Source of the DNA: Hormiphora californensis
Lineage: Eukaryota > Ctenophora > Tentaculata > Cydippida > Pleurobrachiidae
NCBI GenBank assembly: GCA_020137815.1
Contig: CM035354.1
Location: 3,073,342-3,137,341, forward strand
Length of the DNA stretch: 64,000 nucleotides
Reading direction: 5' to 3'
Shown: positions 23,416 to 34,010 of the stretch, piece after piece
Numbering within the stretch: the stretch's first letter is position 1
Layout of the letters: every line of letters starts with the position of its first letter
Position numbers and translations under genes: made by a program
The notes under the pieces: model-generated
Databases searched by the model: none
What the model saw: the letters and a program-made list of their open reading frames with translations, nothing else
Told to the model about the DNA's origin: nothing

Positions 23416-24156
23416 AATAGGGAAGCTGAGAGATGGAGTAGATGAGGAGTAGGGTAGCTGAGAGATGGACTAGATAAGGGGTAGGGTAGCTGAAAGATGG
23501 AGTAGATGAGGGGTAGGGTAGCTGAAAGATGGAGTAGATGAGGGGTAGGGTAGCTGAGAGATCGAGTTGATGAGTGGTAGGATAGCTGAGAGATGGAGTA
23601 GATCAAGATCAAGAAATATTTGATTCGGCACCGACCCTCTCTCTACTCCTCGATGTTCCCGCCATGTTCTGCAGCTGCTGTGTGAGAGTTGAACGCGAGC
23701 GCGTCAATAACATGACACGACATGCAACACGACATGCGAGATGCGAATTTCATTATTTTGAAGTTTTGTGGGGTTGCGATTTTTGTTTTAGGTCGGAGAG
23801 TGAAACGGCCGGTACAGTGGTAAACTAGATTAAAAACTGTACGCCTCATTAGACGGCGATTTTTCCTATCTTGTTTGGTTCCTGAGATATGGCCCTCTAA
23901 AGAGTTGGTGTCTCAAACTGCTGAATCGGGGTCACGCGAGGAAAATGGGCATCAGTTTGCGTGTACTGCTCCGTTTTTCACGGGACTTGAACGAGGGTGA
24001 CGGCAAGAGTCTCACCTATTACATGGTATCCTTACATTGTGTATTAAATCTAAAATGACTGAGCAGCATGCTTGTTAATGAACCTTGACGTGTTTGCTTG
24101 TCTCGCAAGCGCGCTCGCGACTAGCAAACACGACATGCAGTTCACACCCTGATTTT

Positions 24157-25084
24157 CTCGTCCCGTGTGTAGTATATTTCCCGAAAAGTCACTTTTTCCC
24201 CCCTTTCCCCTTTTTTCAAAAACGTCCCCCCTCCCTTTTTATTTTTCTCCCCCAAAGGTCATAGTTCAGACCTCAGGGAAAGGGAAGTAGCTGGTTTAGT
24301 GGCCCGGGACCATTTAATCCCTGTGCAGGACCAGGGATAGTAATCCTGTCAAGGGGGTGAGACTCCCAACGCGGGCCATAGAAACCCCTCGGCCCTCGAG
24401 CAGGGCCCAGGGGACCGACGACCGTATATGTTTGGGTCCCTATTTTCACTCATTTGCTTGCACTTCTGACTTCGATGTTTCGAAGTTGATCAAACTCTGG
24501 AGATTATTTTCTTCTGACCATGATAAGTGTCGAAATCCATTTGTGAATCATTAAGATTAGAGTTGGCATCTTCTTCCTGTGAATTAAGGGTCCAGTTAGA
24601 GATTTTGCGACCGAAGTTAGTTACAATGGTGCAGGCCCCTGCTGACACTGCTGACACTGCCACGCGCGCCACTCTAGATGCAAATCACATCGAAAACCCT
24701 GCTAGTCAACGAAGATTTCGCGCGCACAGGGACTCTCCCAGCTTGCGCCAGTTGCAGATTGGAGGCTGGGGCCAGAAACTGGCGCCAGCCTCCAATCTGC
24801 AACTGGAGCGTTATTCACTGTTGAGTGGTATATCAAATCCATAATTTGCAGAAAAGAGACCGACAACTCACCCAGCCATGACAAACAATTGTCAAGTGCT
24901 ATAAACATACACGGTGGTGATAATGGTACGCGATTTTATCGTTTGGTTTACTTTTCATCTTCAATGCTCTGTTAACCAACCGAACCAAGCATCCAACTCG
25001 AGCTCTGCAATTTTTAAATTTTATATAGATTAAAGTTTCATCCCGGTACATTTTTGTAGGTAATGGAATGACGAAATCTTCTTC
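24157..25084. other. Noncoding stretch with a perfect hairpin
   Basis: Between the foldback element and PARP16 there is no convincing exon. The main feature is an inverted repeat with 22-bp arms at 24748-24769 and 24785-24806. Its 15-bp centre contains a further GCCAG/CTGGC pair, so nearly 60 bp can fold into one hairpin. Confidence 0.7.
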
Positions 25085-25870
25085 ATGGAAACCCTTGATT
25101 TCTACCTCTGCATACTCTACACTGCAGTACACTCTTACCGATCAGCGTCCCTTGTAAAACCGCTACCTGACAGCATCTCATCCCTAGAAGAGTTAACTGC
25201 ACATTTTGAAGATAAAACTGACAGCGGATCTCTATCGTGGCTCACCAGAGAAACAACAAACTACATCTGCCAACCCTTCACCCCTTCCCTTACTTCAGAA
25301 TTTATATCTCAAGAGGAAAAGTACCTTCCACAGTTTGTACTGACGATAAAAGCCCCTCGAGAACCGGAAGAATTTACCCGGTTGTCCGTTGCACACGGTA
25401 CAAGGATTGCCTATCACGGGACCCATACGGAGAATGTGTATAGTATCCTCAAGAATGGATTAGCGGGCCACCTTAACAGAAGGGCCTTGTTCGGTTCTGG
25501 AATCTACCTGAGTAGTGACCTGGACATAGCATACTCCTTCGCTCAATCTGGTAAAACCTGGCCACTGTCCAAATTGGGTGGTAATATGCGATGTGTACTG
25601 GTATGTAAAGTTGTAAAAAGTGTCCAGGTCCGAGTTGGGAAGGAGAAACTCTCAGGGATTAGTTTTGATACTGGATCTTTACCCCACAACTATTTCGTTG
25701 TCGAGAATAATGATCACGTCCAAATCACTCACGTGCTAATTTACACAATCCCCAAAAAGCCTGGTAGAAGCTGGTTAAAAACACACGGTGTCTTGGTTTT
25801 GTATGTCTTTTTACTTCTGGCCGTCTGTCTTTTTACCAACCAGAGGAAAATTTTAAAGCTTTTCAAGTGA
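25085..25870 (+). CDS. PARP16: PARP16-like mono-ADP-ribosyltransferase, intronless
   Basis: A 261-residue protein. The N-terminal helical part (YTAVHSYRSASLVKPLP) resembles the PARP16 regulatory domain. The catalytic domain shows AYHGTHTENVYSILKNGL with the nicotinamide-binding His near residue 118, LFGSGIYLSSDLDIA with the Tyr near 145, and the third triad position as Tyr in THVLIYTIP, as in PARP16, where Glu would mark a polymerase. YFVVENN precedes it. A C-terminal hydrophobic segment (about 237-253) followed by a basic tail fits the PARP16 tail anchor in the ER and nuclear envelope. It transfers single ADP-ribose units; in mammals it modifies unfolded-protein-response kinases. Human PARP16 is 322 residues, so this form is shorter, mainly before the catalytic domain. 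NDUFB9 starts 256 bp downstream on the same strand. Confidence 0.9.
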   Translation: METLDFYLCILYTAVHSYRSASLVKPLPDSISSLEELTAHFEDKTDSGSLSWLTRETTNYICQPFTPSLTSEFISQEEKYLPQFVLTIKAPREPEEFTRLSVAHGTRIAYHGTHTENVYSILKNGLAGHLNRRALFGSGIYLSSDLDIAYSFAQSGKTWPLSKLGGNMRCVLVCKVVKSVQVRVGKEKLSGISFDTGSLPHNYFVVENNDHVQITHVLIYTIPKKPGRSWLKTHGVLVLYVFLLLAVCLFTNQRKILKLFK

Positions 25871-26019
25871 TTTGTGTTAATTTTCAGTGTTATGTGTAAT
25901 GTTTGAGAGAGAATGTGCAGTTGTATTGTAAATGAATTGTTAGATGATAACTTCAGTTTTTAAGGAAGGAATGCAAATGATTTGCCTCTACTCTTGAGTC
26001 GTACATATTCTAATCCTCA

Positions 26020-26115
26020 CATCACCCACTCCCTAATTACTCCCTAGACTCCATAATTACTCCCTAGACTCCCTTAAATTAATCCCTAGACTCCCTAATT
26101 ACTCTCTAATTACTA
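26020..26115 (+). repeat. Short minisatellite upstream of NDUFB9
   Basis: About five imperfect copies of CTCCCTAATTACTCCCTAGA lie in the 256-bp gap between the PARP16 stop and the NDUFB9 ATG, in the position expected for a promoter or leader. Confidence 0.75.
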
Positions 26116-26126
26116 GACTAGCTATA

Positions 26127-27859
26127 ATGGCGAAGAGACTCCCCTTCGTCATGGGGACGTTCAACTTGCCCGGTTTGACCCACTCCCAGCGAGTATGCCG
26201 GCTATACAGGGCCACCCTCCAAATGATCTGGTCCTACCAGTGGAAGGATATGGATATACAGAGACGTGATATGGTTCGAGTTCGACACTTACTCGACAAG
26301 AATAAGGATGTAAGTAACGTGATTACAAGGGGTAGGGGATGCTAGTAGCATCAATAATTAGGAGGGATGTTGTGTGGGTGTGTATGTGAATGAGTTCAGA
26401 GTTTTTATGTAACAGGAAAATGTGTTATTTCCCTGCCAACTAGAATGATGTTTGTAGTTTATGCATTGGGGGGGGGGGGGGGGCACACCGCACACACTTA
26501 TTAGGTAGCCACTATTATTGGCCACTAGCCAAAAACAAAAAAGTTCACGATTAGATGAACAGGATTGTAGTCAAATTGTTATAGTGGTAGATTGGTAGGG
26601 TGGTAGGGTGGTAGGGTTAGCAACTATTCAGTAAACATATCTATCTTGTTACTTAGTGGTAAAGAAGTTGCGGGGCTGTGAAATGTGAATCTGTAACATG
26701 TGATCTGTGTGATATCAGTGTATTTTATCAGTTGTAATACTCAGGGTTTGTTACTCGTCTTTGCAGTTCTTGTTTCACCACCCCCCTCTCTCTTGGTATC
26801 GTTTTCTGGATTTCTTTCGAACTATTTCAGGCATCATTAGATATCCTTTAACCCCTTATCACTCAAGTCTCATTGTACCTCATTGTAATTTATTGTACTT
26901 CATTGTATCGTATCTGTGTCATATTATATATCCCCCACACGTTTTACTCACATCCCTTTTCACCCAGATTAAAGATCCAAAGAAACAGCGACTGTTGTAC
27001 GAGGAGTGGGTTGGCCTTTTTGATAAATACAAGCACCCCGAACCTATTATCCATCCCTGGTCACCTGAGGGTACTGCCTACGACCGCCAAATCTACTTTC
27101 CAAAACATATTGCCTGTAAGTATATATTATTGACTTGTTTGAGTCAGGCTCAATTGAGGGTGGGTACTACCTCACCCACTGGGTAGTGTGGAGAGAGAGG
27201 AATGGTGGATGTATGAGGTTGATAGTTAAAGTTCTGTTTGTGTGTACAGTATAATTCGTTGTGTGTGGTCGGTTTTGAGGTTTTTCAATGGTATTGTTCC
27301 GGCTCTCACCTATCCCTCCACTCTTCCTCCCTTTCTCTCACCCTTTGGCCTATTTACAATAGCCTACAATTCACAGTGGCATATATTGAGTGTGCTTTGG
27401 CCTATTTACAATAGCCTACAATTCACAGTGTGGCCTGTATTGAGTGTGACCTGGTGGGTTTGGGTGCCTCACACACACAAGGCTCTCCGCTACACACACA
27501 CCCACAGACTCCGGGGGCAGGTGGAATATGACGGAGGGCGCGAAGACCCACAGACAGTGAGAGTATCACTCTTTGCGCGCGTAATATCTTACACACAACA
27601 AAACTGACCTCTCACACGCAAGAGAGAATGCTCCCGGAGAGTCCTCTGAATGCACCTGTGTTCTAAACAAATTATAAATATCCCCTTCTCTCTCTCAGTG
27701 GCTACACCGGAACAGTCCTGGTGGGTAAAGGAGTGGCAGCTAGATCGCAACATCAGCGGACTAAAGGAGTACGAGTGGGACAAGAGGCCTGGTTGGAGGT
27801 CACTTATCACTCGCAATAATAGGAGATCTCATCTAGTGGGCTACGAAGATGACGTCTAA
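26127..27859 (+). CDS. NDUFB9: NADH dehydrogenase 1 beta subcomplex subunit 9 (LYR protein)
   Basis: Three exons: 26127-26309, 26968-27115 and 27699-27859, with consistent GT-AG phases, giving 163 residues (human 179). The N-terminus carries the LYR motif in HSQRVCRLYRATLQ, the signature of complex I subunits that bind mitochondrial acyl carrier protein. A conserved block in exon 2 (KHPEPIIHPWSPEGTAYDRQ) corresponds to HPQPYIFPDSPGGTSYER of the mammalian protein. The product is an accessory subunit of the membrane arm of respiratory complex I at the matrix face. A G18 homopolymer lies in intron 1 (about 26466-26483), and intron 2 has a 32-bp sequence repeated at about 27349 and 27401. It sits between PARP16 and PAIP1 with gaps of 256 and 223 bp. 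Confidence 0.85.
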
Positions 27860-28082
27860 ATATATATATCAAAAGAGACAACAAGTTATATAGTGCCTTG
27901 GAAATTGTGTGCCCCCACGGGGCCGGCCTTGTTAAGTTATCACGTTTTGTATACAGTTAAACTCTCGATAATATATTCCAATTACCCATCTCCAGCGGCC
28001 AGCCCCATTACTCCTCCTGTCCCCTCCCCTCCCCGCTCTTTTTCTCCCCAGCCGTTAATCACCTCTCTTCCTTTAGCTAAAG

Positions 28083-30939
28083 ATGGCTCACGGTGGATCA
28101 TTCTCAATGCCAGGCTACAGCCCCTTTTCTGAGGACCTCGCCTTTGACATGAAGTCCATGTCGCTGCAGGCTGGTCCCAACCCCAACAACAACCCGGGCG
28201 TGCACCTCCAAAATGTGTTCCATGCCAACCCAGGAGCGAGGGGAGCCGCAGCAGTTGGAGGGGCAGGTAACCAGTCTTCCGCAAACATGCAAAAAGATCA
28301 ATTTATGTCAATGTTGGGCCTCCACTCGCCCCAGCAACAGTCACAGCAACAGTTCAGTCAGTATCCTGGGTTCCACCAGCAGCAACAACAGCAACCCAAG
28401 TATACCTCCCCTCAGCAGCACCAGCAACACCAATTCCATCAGTACCAACAGCAACAGCAACAATTTGCTAGACAGCAGCTTCTCCAGCAACAGCAACAGA
28501 TGATGGCACAGCAACAACAATCTAGGATTGCCCGGCCACCACAACAGCAACAACCTACATCCCCCGGAGCGCCTATCCAGCGAGCCCCTGGGACCTCCCT
28601 GTCCGCCTCACCGGGCATGGCACCTGCAGCTGGCGCCTCGCCAACACAAAATAGCAGCGCTCTGTCTGCCAGTGCTTGTGAGTTCGTTCCAGTGTTTAGG
28701 AAACCCGAGAAGAAGTTGGTTCTGTATTCGTTTGAGAACTTCAAGAGGAAATCTAACTCCGATGATGCTATGGCTATTAACCAGGTTCGTGGAACTAATA
28801 TCCTAAAACATGCCAATTAGGAAACCCACAGCAGTTGCAATTAGTTTCACTATCTTTCCTGTTCTGTATCACTATAATATCACCACTCAAAATACCATCT
28901 GATCTCCAACAATCTCTCTCTGTAGGTAAAACAGAAGATGGTAGAACTGCTAAAGAACCCCAGGAACATCGAGGACACCATCTTGCCCGTGGTGGACACT
29001 GTCAAGAGTTGGTCCACTGATATAATAACCTTCCACCAGATCGTCGAGGATGTCTTCGAGTTTGTAAGTGTTCTTACCAAATATGGTCATGATCACGTGG
29101 TGACCAAATATGGCTATCACGTGATAATATTCCATCAGATAAGATCGTCTTTGATTTGGAGTTTTATCAATACTAATCAATACTAATTTTTTATTAACCC
29201 CCTTTTCTTTCCTGCAGTCGGTTGATGATAACAACAGGCTCCCCAACAATGGAAGTTTCATCCCTATTGGATGCAAAGTGCTCAACATCCTGGTTAAAAC
29301 TATCACCCCGATTGAAGGGAACAAGAGTGTGACATTCTTTGATACCCTTGTCCACAAGTGTTGTCGGGAGTTTGATAATTGTATCAAGTTGGATCATACG
29401 ATTCCTGCCAATGCTAACAGGATACGAAACATTGCGCTCATCATTGGAGGGCTGTTCAATACCATAAAAGGTAAGGGCCGGGAGGGCTGTTCAATACCAT
29501 GTAAGGTAAGGGAGAGAGTTGATACCATAAACGGTAAGGGAGAGAGTTGATACCATGTAAGGTAAGGGATACATAACTCTGGTGAAAACACAATTTCCAT
29601 TCTTTTCAGAGGGTGAGATGAGGGTATACCTGTTTGCTGAGCAAGTTACCAACCTATGCTTGATCCTGGTCCAAGTGAGGACTCCCCCTGCGGTAGGTAC
29701 CCCCCCCCCCTGAGTTGTAAAACTATCTAGCATTAACGAACTTACCACAACCCCCTGTTTCACTGTTGCCCTCGACAATGTTCGTTATATCATATTCTCG
29801 AATCGAGAATATGATATATCTAGAATCTCGATATATCTCTATCTGAATTCCAACCATTATCGAACTAACCACGACACAACTCCCTCTACTCACCAATGTA
29901 TATTGTATTTCTATCTGAATTCCATCCCGTTACCTCCAGCTCTAAGCACCAAAATAACTCTTGCCTTCCTTTGTTACAGCTGGAAGCGGTTGCTAAGATA
30001 CTCCTGGCCAGTGGAGGTGATTTGAGGTGTCTGGTAGAGGAGATCCGGTTCAGCATCATCCTTCAGCATCTCCAAAATGCCGCACAGAACCCCCAACTTG
30101 GCAGGTACTTTAAAATAAAACAGTCAAACAGCTCCATTTACCGGGTTTCCCGGCGGAAGGATTTTTACAAAACTCTGCAACTGTGATTATTCCCTGACTG
30201 TATTAATTGGACCCACACGCCACACAACTCCCCTCCCCCTTGTTGAATCCTCCCCCCCCCCCCCCCACCATTGTTGAATAACACCCCCCCCCCCCCCCGC
30301 AGTAAAACAAAGGCAATGCTGGATGATATTTTGGCGCTGAACGCTAATGGTTGGAAGACAGAGCACCATGACCCGGACCAGCCCGACCAGTTTACTGGAG
30401 GTAGGGGTGGTAACAAGCTACAGAAGAGCTGGAGTACTGGGTCAGATGATTGTGCACCTGTCACCAATCCTGGTAATTATTAAATTAATTATTTAATCGG
30501 CAATTAATCTGTCTCATAACTAATCGGTAATAACTAATAACGATGTTACTGCTTTACTGCACGTGTGCGAGGTAGGAGCTGACACTTGACCAGTCTCAGA
30601 ACAGTACAGCTCTTAAATCTCACTTGTCTCTTCTTTCTATACATGTCTCCATGTTTCCCCCTTCTTTCAGGTGACTGGAATGACTACGCTACAGATGAAT
30701 ACGATGAGGATGTACTCGCTCAAATGCTGTCAGTATATTTATATTGAGATTAATTAAGGCCTACACTTTGCATGTATAAGTATTCGGACCCCGGTAAATC
30801 GGGGCCCGGTAAATCAGGGTCTAAAATCTAACTGTATATCATCCCCCTCAGTAAATTTGAGGAAGAGGACGACTTCAGTGACGTAGAAGAGGACTTCAAC
30901 AAGTTCATGGAGGAAGCAGCCCGCAAGTTCAAGAACTAA
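28083..30939 (+). CDS. PAIP1: Poly(A)-binding-protein-interacting protein 1 (MIF4G)
   Basis: Eight exons: 28083-28784, 28926-29063, 29218-29470, 29610-29692, 29980-30104, 30303-30472, 30671-30728, 30852-30939, about 538 residues (human 479). Residues about 80-170 are Gln-rich. Then comes a PAM2 motif, LSASACEFVPVF (about 200-211), which binds the MLLE domain of PABP. An MIF4G HEAT domain follows (VKQKMVELLKNPRNIEDTI to the exon 5 end), like eIF4G. The acidic C-terminus, DDFSDVEEDFNKFMEEAARK, corresponds to the second PABP-binding site (PAM1). PAIP1 links PABP and eIF4A/eIF3 to stimulate translation. Two in-frame donors, 30401 and 30473, could give forms differing by 24 residues. The exon 3 donor is repeated three more times in the intron. 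Confidence 0.92.
29471..29570 (+). repeat. 28-bp repeats copying the PAIP1 exon 3 donor
   Basis: The exon end TTCAATACCATAAAAG with donor GTAAGG at 29471 is followed by similar segments with GTAAGG at 29506, 29534 and 29562. These are tandem 28-35 bp copies of an exon edge and its 5' splice site. Confidence 0.85.
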
Positions 30940-31118
30940 TTTTCCACGATCAGAGTTCAGTGAGGGACGGGGGAGGAACCCTTGCACGTGGAAATGGCGA
31001 GAAGGAGAGAGAGAGGAAGAGAGAGAGAAAGATGGACCAAGAATGTAAATAGCTGTATTTGTGTTTCCAAAAAAGTGAGATGTAGTAGAGCAAAAACAAG
31101 AGGTCCCTGAGTTGTCCG

Positions 31119-31124
31119 AATAAA
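31119..31124 (+). promoter_or_regulatory. Poly(A) signal of PAIP1
   Basis: AATAAA, 180 nt after the PAIP1 stop codon and followed by a GT-rich stretch. Confidence 0.6.
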
Positions 31125-31718
31125 TTGTGTCAAGAGTGTTTCTTCGATCGATTATACTAATTGTGTCTGAGTTTGAGGCTCCTCCTTTCAGGGGGTGACT
31201 ATTTGTGAGTCTGACTTTACCAATTGAGTCATGATGATGACAGAGAGAGAGACAGAGATACCAGTTATATAATGTGCCGATATGAACCAAATTTGTTTGA
31301 GAAATGATACCAATGCCCAATATTAGTGGGCGAGAGAGAGGAGGCTTCCAGGTAGTGTCAAGGCAAAACCATCTGTGATGATGATGACGATTGAGAGTGA
31401 GAACACCCAAAAAAATATTAAAATTAGAAAATGCAATGTTTTTTGTAAACTTGGGAAATAAATAAATGGGAATATAGACTTTTTAAATGTGTCCAGAAAA
31501 GTTCCTTTACCCATTAAATTATTTATTCCATGTTCTAATTGCCTATTTTTACTACCGTATCTGATGAGTTTCACTTTTCTTCCGCTCCTCTGACACTCCA
31601 AGCCATCCAGTTCACATTTGGATTGACATGTTTCTCTCTTTCTGAGAAAGATCTGATGTGGCATATCTTTCTCTGTTGTTATATAATATCCATGTCATCA
31701 AACTGGTGCAAGATGATA

Positions 31719-31960
31719 CTAATGAACAGTACACAGTGACTCAAATGTGAACCACTGGACGGCTTGGTGTATACCTCCCCCGCCCCCCCCCCCCCCCTGT
31801 ATACCTCCACCCCTTGGTGACGCGGCCACCCCTACACTAGCCGCGGCAGCGTGGCTAAACGAAGCCCGCGATGGGATCACCAACTCCACCCCCCCCCCCC
31901 CCCTGTAAACCTCACCCGTCGACGGGCCGTCTTGTATACCTCCACCCCAAGATATCAAGG
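31719..31960. repeat. C-run repeats enclosing a hairpin-forming GC-rich segment
   Basis: Repeats of GTATACCTCCACCCC and two long C homopolymers flank 31817-31883, which starts GGTGACGCGG and ends GGGATCACC, so its ends can pair. No recognised RNA family was matched by eye. Confidence 0.45.
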
Positions 31961-32101
31961 TATCTTTCCAGATCCATCATTCTGACACACATAATTGCTC
32001 CAGTTCCCACATGCTTGTCTCTGTAACTCTTGTACTACTACTAGTTCTCCACGATTATTTAACTAAAACAACACATTACCTCACTCACACAGGGTAGAAG
32101 A

Positions 32102-32232
32102 TTCGGGAAAAGAGATTGGAAGATGGGGAAGGATTCGATTACCGTGCACACGATGAAGAGAGGAGAGAGGAGAACTGGAGAAATGTTTACAGCAGCGTTG
32201 TAGCTCTCCGTACTTCTCCACAGCAGATGCTG
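32102..32232 (+). other. Orphan coding-like exon
   Basis: Between an acceptor-like gggtag and a strong GTAAGT donor at 32233, the frame beginning AAG ATT CGG is open for about 43 codons. It encodes a Glu/Arg-rich helix-like peptide (REKRLEDGEGFDYRAHDEER) ending in PQQML. No partner exon was found within several kb and the family is not recognised. It might be an alternative PAIP1 exon, since PAIP1 exon 7 also ends in QML at the same phase, but the incoming phase does not fit. Confidence 0.3.
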
Positions 32233-32544
32233 TAAGTGCTGTCTGTATATGTGTACACAATGTTGTTTTGTTCAGTTAATGTTCTCAATTTGACGGGCCT
32301 TGTAATTGGTCAATCTAATTTAGAATTACCCAGATATCAGATAGATAAGTAGATTCTATCTTAAAAACTACTATATTATATGACTATCTAGTCTTGATTG
32401 GTGTTTTGTATGTATCCTCCCACCCCTTAGGGCCCTTACTCAACAACTTCTTTATCAAGATGACCCTAATTGGGCCCATAGAGTATTGGCATGGCCCTAT
32501 TCTCATTGATTTCAAATGCACGCGAGAACAGCGGTAAGTTGTTG

Positions 32545-32650
32545 AGTTACTCAGCAAGCGGTCGGAGCATTGGCCTGACAGTTCCCTAGTCTGTCTGGTG
32601 AGTGGTGTCGCTGATCCGATTCGATCTGACGGATCACTGTCGCTATAACT
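32545..32650 (+). mobile_element. tRNA-derived SINE candidate
   Basis: The segment has an A-box-like AGCGGTCGGAGCATTGG and, about 60 nt later, a B-box-like GATCCGATTCGATCTGAC, in tRNA order and near tRNA spacing. The arms do not form a clean tRNA, so a SINE head or tRNA relic is more likely than a working tRNA. Confidence 0.4.
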
Positions 32651-32865
32651 GACTCAAAACAGGGTCTGGAGCCGCGAGACAGCCCCCAAATTATTTTACT
32701 CCTCCTCCTCCTCCTCTACTTCAATAATTTACTTTTAAATTTATGTGCCTTTTTTACTTTTCCATTTAGTCAATTTTCCCTGTGCTCCCTACCTTTCTCA
32801 TGATGACGTGCGGGCCCACGCACACGCGTGTGTCTGCAGTAATATTTGCCAGGCAATCTTCCCAC

Positions 32866-32867
<2 letters not shown>

Positions 32868-32930
<63 letters not shown>

Positions 32931-32990
32931 ATCTCTCTCTCACTCTCCTTCCCTCTATCTCTCTCTCTTTATATCTCTCTCCCACTACCT
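32868..32990 (+). repeat. (CT)n microsatellite
   Basis: Nearly uninterrupted CT repeats decaying into CTCTAT variants. Translated frames are poly Ser-Leu and are not genes. Confidence 0.95.
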
Positions 32991-33705
32991 CGCAAGGTCC
33001 GCAACTTTTTTAATGATTGTCTGCATGATAGGAAGCTCTCTCTCTCTCGGCAACATTTGACAGCAAGTAGTAGCTGGGCACACTTGTCCCTTTTGTTTCA
33101 AATCGTGTAGCCGTTTTTTATTTGTGTTTGCTGTTGCCCGGACTTTTACTAAAAGTCCGGGCAACAAAAAGCGAAGAAGGGACAGATGTACCTAAACTAG
33201 AGCTAAAAGTTTTAGTTTACAGTTCTGTCCTTTCTTCGCGTTCACTCAAAAATTATTATCGGGTCGGTTATGAACTTTTTGGGATCTTTTGAACCCATCC
33301 GGCAACCCCAATACAGTTTTGAGCTGTGAGTCGTTATTGCATTGGATATACCTTCATTGTGTAAAATTAAAATGGATAGCGATGTAGTTTGAAAGTGTTA
33401 TAAGTGGGTCCCGGCGACTGAGAGACTCTTTATTCCTCAAACGAAAGAGAGAGAAGTCGGAGTGGAAGTAGTGTGAGAGAGGAAGGAGAGTGAGAAGTGG
33501 GGGGAGAGTGAGAGAATAATAAGTAGAGTGAGAGAGGAAGGAGAGAAGGAGAAGGAGAGAAGAGAAGATGCATCTCTGAGCCGAAGAGATAGTTAGTGAG
33601 AGGGCCCCTCCCCTTTGTTGTTTGGAATGGTATTCGATTTCAGGCTCCCTTTGTCTTTTTTTGTGTCTGTGTGATGACCACCTTAGCTCTGCACAGATGT
33701 TATAG

Positions 33706-34010
33706 GGGCAATATAGGGGAGAGAGAGGGGCAATATAGGGGGAGAGAGAGGGGCAATATAGGGGAGAGAGAGAGAGAGGGGCAATATAGGGGAGAGAAAG
33801 AGGGGCAATATAGGGGGAGAGGAGAAAGAGGGGCAATATAGGGGGAGAGAGCTCTCGAGAGAGGGGCAATGATATAGGGGGAGAAAGAGAGCGAGGGGCA
33901 ATGATATAGGGGGAGAGAGAGGGGCAATGATATATGGGGAGAAAAAGAGAGAGAGGGGCAATGATATAGGGGGAGAAAGAGGGGCAATATAGCTAGGGAG
34001 AGGGAGAGGT
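33706..34010 (+). repeat. GGGGCAATATAGGGG minisatellite
   Basis: About a dozen units of 18-30 bp, each with GGGGCAATATAGGGG or GGGGCAATGATATAGGGG followed by variable GA runs. The paired G4 runs could form G-quadruplexes. Confidence 0.9.

Larger units (their letters stand above)
20170..23605. repeat. 32-bp satellite forming the foldback arms
   Basis: Tandem units of TCAGCTTCCCTACCTCCCAT plus TTACTCCATCTC run on the plus strand from about 20170 to 21765, then the reverse complement from about 21780 to 23605. Long frames here encode only repeated Pro/Ser/Leu/His peptides with a 32-codon period and are not genes. Copies between about 21150 and 22626 are no longer in register between arms, with TATTTATGGG insertions only on the right. 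Confidence 0.95.
14457..24151. mobile_element. Giant foldback DNA element, CAGGG termini, interrupted by a LINE
   Basis: The two ends are inverted copies beginning CAGGGTGTGAACTGCATGTC (14457 forward, 24151 reverse) and are flanked by ATTTT at 14452-14456 and 24152-24156, a 5-bp target duplication. The left arm is 14457-14860 plus 20011 onward, split by an inserted LINE; the right arm is continuous from 24151 inward. Positions 20164 and 23612, 20829 and 22947, and 20361 and 23415 all sum to 43776, so the inner arms match base for base to about 21150/22626. Without the LINE the element is about 4.5 kb. No transposase frame is seen, so it is non-autonomous. CAGGG ends with a 5-bp duplication are compatible with a hAT relative, which is only a suggestion. 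Confidence 0.88.

Noticed and set aside
28341-28816. Cys/Leu-rich antisense frames opposite PAIP1 exon 1
   Set aside because: Antisense of CAG/CAA-rich poly-Gln coding sequence.
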